Position numbers and translations under genes: made by a program. This document shows positions 1 to 7,260 of a DNA stretch of 7,260 nucleotides, in pieces (within the stretch, counting starts at the first letter, position 1; the number at the start of each line of letters is the position of its first letter). The notes under the pieces were generated by a model that was not told the origin of the DNA, ran no database searches, and was given only the letters and a program-made list of their open reading frames with translations. This DNA is from Desulfobulbaceae bacterium (GTDB taxonomy: Bacteria > Desulfobacterota > Desulfobulbia > Desulfobulbales > SURF-16), in contig JAGHCC010000003.1 in the NCBI GenBank assembly GCA_021160685.1, positions 1 to 7,260 on the forward strand, given 5' to 3'.

Positions 1-20
1 CAAGATGAACGGACGAAAAA

Positions 21-401
21 ATGTCGATGTGTGAACTCAATGATCTAGTCGCTGATTTTGAGGCTGTTCAGGAGGAACAGGCAGCCTGCCTTGCCGGAAA
101 TCGCTTGAAGACTTTGATGTCCTGGTGTGGTCGACGTGAAAATGTTTTTATGAAACTAAGGCAGGGATTCGAGCAATTGGGCAAAGATGTGTCCAAAGGA
201 GCTGATGATCGAAAACAGCTGCAAGAGATCATTCTTCGGCTGCTTGATAGTGAAAAAAAACTGGGGGGCCTGTCTGGCCGGCAACGGAAAATCGTTAAAA
301 AGAAAATACATGGGATCAGGAAAGGTCGAAAAGTTGTGAAGGGATACTCCATGTATCATGGAGAAAATTCTAAACCGAAATATTTAAGCAGTAGAACTTG
401 A
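21..401 (+). CDS. Small helical protein, probable FlgN/FliT-like flagellar chaperone
   Basis: A 126-residue, highly charged protein predicted to be almost all helix, without signal peptide or membrane segment, so cytoplasmic. The assignment is inference. Its size, the pattern of an N-terminal helix followed by a W-C-G-R-R-E-N segment (residues 35-41), the basic helix at 88-108 and the tail G-Y-S then K-P-K-Y-L resemble FlgN/FliT export chaperones, which hold hook-associated or filament-cap subunits before secretion. Its position 45 bases before flaG supports a flagellar role, since fliD, fliS, fliT-like genes and flaG often cluster. Two in-frame starts are possible, ATG 21 or ATG 27; neither has a strong Shine-Dalgarno. 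The start region probably overlaps or abuts an upstream gene whose end lies in the first bases (stops at 6-8, 32-34 and 46-48 in the three frames). It has three cysteines (4, 23, 36). It could be an unrelated small protein; the coding call is firmer than the function. Confidence 0.6.
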   Translation: MSMCELNDLVADFEAVQEEQAACLAGNRLKTLMSWCGRRENVFMKLRQGFEQLGKDVSKGADDRKQLQEIILRLLDSEKKLGGLSGRQRKIVKKKIHGIRKGRKVVKGYSMYHGENSKPKYLSSRT

Positions 402-3400
402 ACAGTTACAGAAAAGTTTTATTGAGATCTAGCATTGGAGGTTGTTATGGATGTTAACATCGCCACGGAAATGAAAGGTGCACAACAAACTGTCGTAACA
501 ACGACGATGGAATCCGAGCAGGTCGACAAGCCCGTGATTCAGCCGGTTCCCGCGAGCAGTGACGCAGTAACGGTTAACCTGAATGATCAGGCTCTGCACC
601 GGGGAAACACTGGAAAGGAGCAGCTGGACGAAGAAATATCCAGGGAAGAGATTGAGGAAGCGGTTGAAGAAATTCAAGAACGATTTGAGACCATGGGTAG
701 CCATTTTAAGTTCGGCCTTTTTCGTCATCAGGAGTCATCAAGTATTGTTGCCCGGCTCCAGGATCAGAAATCCGGAGAATTGATCAAACAGTTCCCTTCC
801 GAGGAAGTCCTGAAGTTGCGGGAACAACTTGAGGATTTAATTGGTATCCTGTTTGATAAAAAAGTTTAGTTAATTGCAAAAGCTTACCAGCGTCACACGG
901 AGTCCGCGCCTATTTCTTCGCACGCTTACCTGGACCTTCTCGAATGGCACCAGAATTTTTACGAAATCAAAAATGAACGAGCTAAGCGTAGACCTCATCT
1001 AAGGCGCTGGAAAGCTTTTACACCCCGAGTTTTCCTCAATGATGTAGTCCTTGGGGAACTATTACAGTCAGTTTAGCTGACGGCTGATAGCTCACTGTTC
1101 GTAGCTCATGGCTGAAGACGGTCGAATTATTCCCCTGCCTGGAGACCTGGGTGTTTATTCCTCTTTTTTCTTTTTTCTTTTTAAAGCCCGTTTACACGGG
1201 CTTTCTTTTTTGTACATCCCCAACAAAAAAAATTAGGAAAATTTCATCTTTTTTTTCTTGACAATACCCCTTTCCTCACTTTATATATGCCTGTTTCTTT
1301 TTTTATAAATCCATGTTCATTTTATGTCTTAGGTTAACCTAACATTCATTTTTTTCACAAGGAGACAATCAAATGTCGAAATTAGTTGCGCCTCATGGCG
1401 GTAAAGGTCTGGTATGTGCTTTGCTTCACGGTAATGATCTGGAAGCAGAGCAGGAGAAGGCCGCAGGAATGAAAAAGATTCAGGTAAGCGCCCGCGCCAA
1501 GGGTGACCTGATCATGATGGGTATTGGCGGTTTCAGTCCCCTCACCGGTTTCATGGGCAAGGAAGATTGGAAAGGCGTCTGCGAGAATTTGCAGATGGCG
1601 GACGGCACCTTCTGGCCTGTGCCGATCACCCTTGATATTACCAAGGAAGAAGCGAACGACATCAACAAAGGTGACGAAATTGCTCTTGAGTATGAGGGTG
1701 AGGTCATGGCCACCATGACGGTCAACGAGAAATTCGAGATGACCGAGGCCGACAAAAAATGGGAATGCGAGAAAGTATTTAAGGGCGAAGGCGAAGAGTC
1801 TGCCGATGATGTTTTCTGGAAGATCGCTGAAGAAGATCATCCCGGCGTTATCATGGTTATGAACCAGAAAGAAGTTAACGTCGCCGGTCCTGTTAAGGTT
1901 CTTTCCCAGGGCGAGTATCCCGCAGAGTATAAAGGCGTTTATCTGACTCCGGCCGAAACCCGCGCCATGTTTGAGGAAAGAGGCTGGTCAAAAGTATCTG
2001 CCCTGCAGCTGCGTAATCCCATGCATCGTTCCCATGAGTTCCTGGCCAAAATTTCCATCGAAGTTTGCGACGGCTGCCTGATTCATTCCCTGATCGGTAA
2101 CCTGAAACCGGGTGACATTCCTGCTGATACCCGTGTAGAGGCCATCAAGATTCTGATTGATAACTATTTTGTAAAAGATAACGTCATCAATGCCGGTTAT
2201 CCGCTTGATATGCGTTATGCCGGTCCCCGCGAGGGCCTGCTCCACGCCACCTTCCGTCAGAATTACGGTGTAAACAACATGCTGATTGGTCGTGACCATG
2301 CTGGTGTTGGTGACTTCTACGGTCTGTTCGAGGCTCAAGATATTTTCGATAAGCTCCCCACCACTGGTGATGCTGGAAAAGATCTGCAGTGTCAGCCCAT
2401 GAAGATTGACTGGACCTTCTACTGCCACAAATGTGACGGTATGTCTTCCCTGCGTACCTGTAACCATGGCAAAGAAGATCGCGTTATCCTCTCTGGCACC
2501 AAGCTGCGTAAGGCGCTGTCCGAAGGCGCTGAGATTGTCGATCACTTCGGTCGTGACGAAGTTCTTACTCATCTTAAAAAATACTATGCTGGCCTCACCG
2601 AGAAGGTTGAGGTTAAAATGCAGGGCGCTGCTTCAGGCGATTCCATGTAGGTTGCATATTTTTTAGATTGATTGTAAAAAGGAGGAGTCGAAAGACTCCT
2701 CCTTTTTTTTGTTTTTTTCACTGCTAGAGGCCGGTGTTTTTATGAAAGAGATTCAGGTTGGCCTGGATGAACGGTCATATCCAATTATGATTCAGGCCGG
2801 GCTGCTGGCCGGGATTGGTGAAGATCTACGCCAACGTTCGCTGGTGGACAGTTATGTTGTGATCGCGGACCAGCATGTTGCAGATCTTTATGGTGAGGCG
2901 TTGCTGTCATCATTGGCAGGGTCTGGGCTGGCTGCCGAACTGCTGACTTTTCCCCGGGGAGAGGCAAGCAAGAATCTGGCGATCATAACAGATTTGGCCC
3001 GGAGTCTGGCCCGTCTGGGCTTGGATCGTAAAAGCTGCCTGGTGGGCCTTGGCGGCGGTGTGACCGGTGATATTACCGGGTTTCTGGCCGCTATTTACAT
3101 GCGGGGTATTTCCTTTGTTCAGGTTCCCACAACACTTTTGGCCCAGGTTGACAGTTCCGTGGGCGGCAAGACCGGGGTGGATATCCCGGAGGGGAAAAAT
3201 CTGGTCGGTTGCTTTTATCAGCCTCGCTGTGTCTATATTGACAGTGAGTTACTCTCCTCTCTGCCGGTTGATGAGCTTTTAAACGGCCTGGCGGAAGTGA
3301 TTAAATATGGTGTCATTTATGACGCTGATTTTTTTGATTTTCTGGACCGGAAGCGGCAGGCTGTTCTGGCTCTTGATCTTTCTGTTATTGAAGAGGTGAT

Positions 3401-6400
3401 TGAAAAATGTTGCCGCATCAAGGCCGATGTTGTTTCCCGGGATGAAAAGGAAGCAGACCTGCGGCGTATCCTGAATTTTGGTCACACAATCGGCCATGCT
3501 GTGGAAGCCGCTTCCAACTATAAGTTGGCCCATGGAATGGCTGTTGCCATTGGCATGGTTGCCGCCTCCGGCATCGCCCTTCGAAAGAAGATTTTTGCTG
3601 ACAATGAGGACAAGAAGGTTCTTGAGCTGATCAGAAGCTATGGTCTGCCGGTCACTGTTCCGGCGGAGCTTGACCGAACCCGTATCAAGGAATACCTGAA
3701 AACCGATAAAAAGGCGGTTGCTGGGAAACCTTTTTTTGTCCTGCCGGAAAGGATTGGTTCGGTTGTGATTACCGATGATGTACCAGAAGAGTTCATTGAT
3801 GAGGTTTTGGATGCCGGGTGACAGATGCTTTTTCTGTCCCTCCTTTCTCTTCAGCCTTCTTCATAGACCTGGATTTTCTATGCTGAACCTGTTTAAGCAT
3901 TGGATATATAAGTTTCCCCCCTCCTCCAGCGGTGCAAAATGTAAAAAAATAAATCTTTTACAGAACTTGTGAATGGCAGGTATGATTTTTCTTCTAAGTG
4001 ATTAAGATGGGGCAGATGGGCAAAGGACAGAGAGAAAAAATGTCAGAATACACATTAACCTGGATTACCGATAGTCTTGCCGTGGGCTACGCTCCCATGT
4101 CATACGCCGAACTTGATTCCATCAGGGATCAGGGAATTGATGGGATTGTCAACCTCTGTGGAGAATTTTGCGATTTGCACGAGATTGAGGAAGGCAGTGG
4201 TTTTGAGGTTTATTATCTGCCCATTCCCGATGAGAACGCGCCGGACATGGAGGCGATGGAAAAGGGGCTTCAGTGGCTGGATGAGGCCTTTTATCTCGGC
4301 AAAAAGGTATTGGTGCACTGCCGGCATGGCATTGGGCGCACCGGCACTTTTGTGACAGCCTATCTTCTCCGCCGGGGATTGGGCATGAAGGTTGCTGAAA
4401 AAAAATTAAAACATACCAGAGCTTCTCCGTCCAACTACACCCAGTGGCGATTACTGAGAAAATACGGCAAAAAAGAAGGTACTCTTAAAATCCGTGAACC
4501 ATCTCTTGAAAACCGTCGCGTTGTTGATCTTTCCGAGTTTTTCAATGAATATGAAGCACTGCTGCTGGATGTCGATGAGCAGGTTGAGGCGCTCCACCGT
4601 CAGAAAGCATTTCCTCGTTGCGGTGTAGACAGTTCTGTCGGCTGTTACCGCTATATCAGGCTGCAGCTCATCGAGACGATTTATCTCAGCAATAAGTTGA
4701 ATAAAAAACTGACCAGCCAGATGCGCCAGGAAGCGATCGGACGGGCCGTTGCCGTTGCAGGTCAGATCAGGAAAATTGTTCGGCTCAAAAGTGGTTCGGA
4801 GTTCGAATCGACCTATGAACAGGCTCGACTTCTCTGTCCTTTAAATGTGGATGGAAAATGTATTCTTGCTGAGTTTCGCCCGGTAAGCTGCCGGCTTTAT
4901 GGAATTGGTCCGGATGGACCGGATGTTGATTTGATTCGAGATGTTGTCGTCAGTGTTTCCAGGAATGTTTTTGTTGCATTGTCTGGTTCTCTGCCGAATG
5001 GGCCGATGTTTACCACCACCTGTTGTGATGCTGTTTCCGGTAAATTTGCCCAGGACTATTTTCACTATATGGCTTCGTTGTAAACATGGAAAAAGGGATA
5101 GAGGTGCAGATCCTAAGTGGCAAGAGTACCACCCCTTTAAACCTCTGCCCCTTTGAACCTTTGACCCTTTTGACCCTTTCATAAAAAATGAACCATCTTA
5201 AAAAGACGCAACGAATCATGATTGTCGATGATGAGCCGGATATGCTCAATATGATCCAGCTTATTCTCAAACGTAAATTTGATTGCGAAATTGTGTTGGC
5301 TGGTTCCGGCGAGGAAGGCTTACGACAGCTTGAAAAATATCAGCCGGATGTCATTGTCAGTGACATCAAGATGGCGGATCTTGACGGCCTCACCCTGCTT
5401 AAATTGGTCAGGCAGTTTGATGAAACCATTTCTGTCGTGCTCATGACAGGCTACGGAACCATTGAAATGGCGGTTCAGGCTCTGAGGGATGGTGCCTATG
5501 ATTTTTTGGAAAAACCGTTTGATAAAGACCATCTGATTCGGATTGTTTCCCATTGTCTGGAGCGAACCCGGCTTCTGCGCGACAATCTAAATCTTCAGGA
5601 TAAGCTGAGTGATTGCGCATTGCCCCATGGTTTTATCGGTCAGTCACCCCGTTTGCGCGCAACCCTTGATCTGATTTCCAGAGTGGCGAATACTGATGTC
5701 ACGGTTTTGATTCGCGGTGAGTCCGGCACCGGCAAGGAGGGCGCGGCCAGGGCCCTGCATGAAATGAGTGACCGGAGGGACCGGAAGATGGTGGCCGTTA
5801 ACTGTCCTGCCCTTCCCGAACATATTTTGGAAAGTGAACTTTTCGGCTATGTCAAAGGGGCTTTTACCGGGGCCGTTAAAGACAAAAAAGGTTTATTCCT
5901 GGAGGCCCACCGGTCAACGATTTTGCTTGATGAGGTCGCTGATATTCCACTTTCAATTCAGACTAAGTTATTGCGGGTTCTCCAGGAAAAGGAAATTCAA
6001 CCCCTGGGGCAGAATGATTGTCTGAAGGTCGATGTCAGGGTGGTCGCCCTGACGAACCGGGATATTGAAGCAATGATTGAGGTCGGGCAGTTCCGGGAAG
6101 ATCTCTTTTACCGCCTTAATGTGGTGACTGTAACCATGCCCTCACTGGAGACAATGCAGGAGGATATCCCGCTTTTGGCCCATCATTTTTTGGAACGTTA
6201 TAGAAAAAAATATAAGCGCCAGGAGTTGGAATTAACGGATGATGCCATGGGATATCTTGTGAAAAGAAAGTGGCCGGGCAATGTCAGGGAGTTACAGAAT
6301 ATTTTGAAGAGGGGGGTTCTTCTCTGCTCTTCAAATAAAATTAAAGCGGCTGATCTTGACGCCAATGTCAATAATGAAAAGGAAAAGAAACCCTGTCTTG

Positions 6401-7260
6401 ATCAGTCCCGTTTGTTCGACATGTCGTACAGTGGCGCTAAAAATGAAGTTCTCAAACAGTTTACTACCAGGTATTTGACTGAAATTTTGAAGAAAAATAA
6501 AGGGAATGTCACGATTTCGGCCAAACAAAGCGGCCTTGAAAGACAATCCTTCCAGCGGATTATGCGCCGTTATAACATTATTTCTGCGGATTTTAAAAAG
6601 TCATAACTATTCAGCGCCTCGGTTGCCTCGAAGTCGGAGTTTACACCCCTGTTTTCAAGGGTGCTTATCTGCTTCTAAGTAACAACCCCCTCACCCCGGC
6701 CCTCTCCCCTGGGAGAGGGAGGCAGCCCTAAACAACATATTTAATAATTGAAAAATTTCTACTTCCTCGGACATCCCCTCTCCTTGGGGAGTCATAGGGT
6801 GAGGGGGAAATGTTACTTTTATAATAAACGCCGGTATCTTCACCCCGGTTAGGATGCTGAATAGTTACAAAAAAGCGTAGTTGTTTCTAGCTGTCAGTCA
6901 TGACCGGTGATGACGGCTTTTCTCTGTCAAATTTTTAAATCCGGCGGCTTGTTTTTTGTCATAAAGATGATGTGGTGCATCTTTTAAGTTGCTTTTTGTC
7001 TGTAAATAAGAACTTTATGTTGCTGGCTTGAGAAAAACTTTTTTCAATTTTATTATCAGCTTATCATTATTTTTTTTTTCAAAATATATCGATTGATGGA
7101 TGGTGGCGCGATGTCGATCTTTCTTTCATCCATAAGCCTTAAGGAATGATGATGTCGTTTTTTCGTTAGCAGTTTTTCAGTACGCCTGGCTCGTTTTCAG
7201 GAAATAAAAACAGAGAAAGCGTGTCAGCCAACATCTTAAATAATGACCTTTCTGTCCCAA

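Overview
The window looks like chromosomal DNA of a flagellated, sulfate-reducing Desulfobacterota (former Deltaproteobacteria), most likely near the Desulfobulbales. The basis is a dissimilatory-type ATP sulfurylase (sat) with its own strong promoter and terminator, beside a FlaG-type flagellar gene and an NtrC-type sigma-54 activator. The placement rests on family recognition, not on a search. All genes read on the + strand.

Layout. 1-869 is the end of a flagellar cluster: a small helical protein resembling FlgN/FliT export chaperones, then flaG. 870-1182 is about 310 bases without a gene. It holds a 142-base inverted-repeat structure, a short hairpin and a degraded 14-base tandem repeat, and it ends at an intrinsic terminator (1183-1211). 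1258-2710 is a self-contained sat unit: TTGACA promoter, leader with a perfect 14-base palindrome, strong ribosome binding site, sat, and a GAAA-loop terminator. 2742-3821 is aroB (3-dehydroquinate synthase, shikimate pathway). 4040-5083 encodes a dual-specificity-type phosphatase that appears fused to a YkgJ-like cysteine-cluster domain. 5188-6606 encodes a three-domain sigma-54-dependent response regulator with no obvious ribosome binding site; a CCCTTTGA-type repeat tract lies directly upstream. 6604-6867 is a non-coding element with 12-base perfect terminal inverted repeats that supplies the regulator's stop codon. 6868-7260 is AT-rich and mostly non-coding. It carries an 18-base dyad, a small hairpin and a good sigma-70 promoter (7028-7056) pointing at a gene beyond the window, which may begin at 7221.

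How the genes relate. sat performs the activation step of sulfate reduction, and no aprAB or qmo genes are visible beside it. aroB is housekeeping. The flagellar pair belongs to a locus extending to the left. The phosphatase fusion and the response regulator are adjacent and could form a signalling pair, but nothing in the sequence proves it. The most unusual items are the phosphatase/cysteine-cluster fusion, the terminal-inverted-repeat element at the end of the regulator gene, and the structured spacer after flaG.
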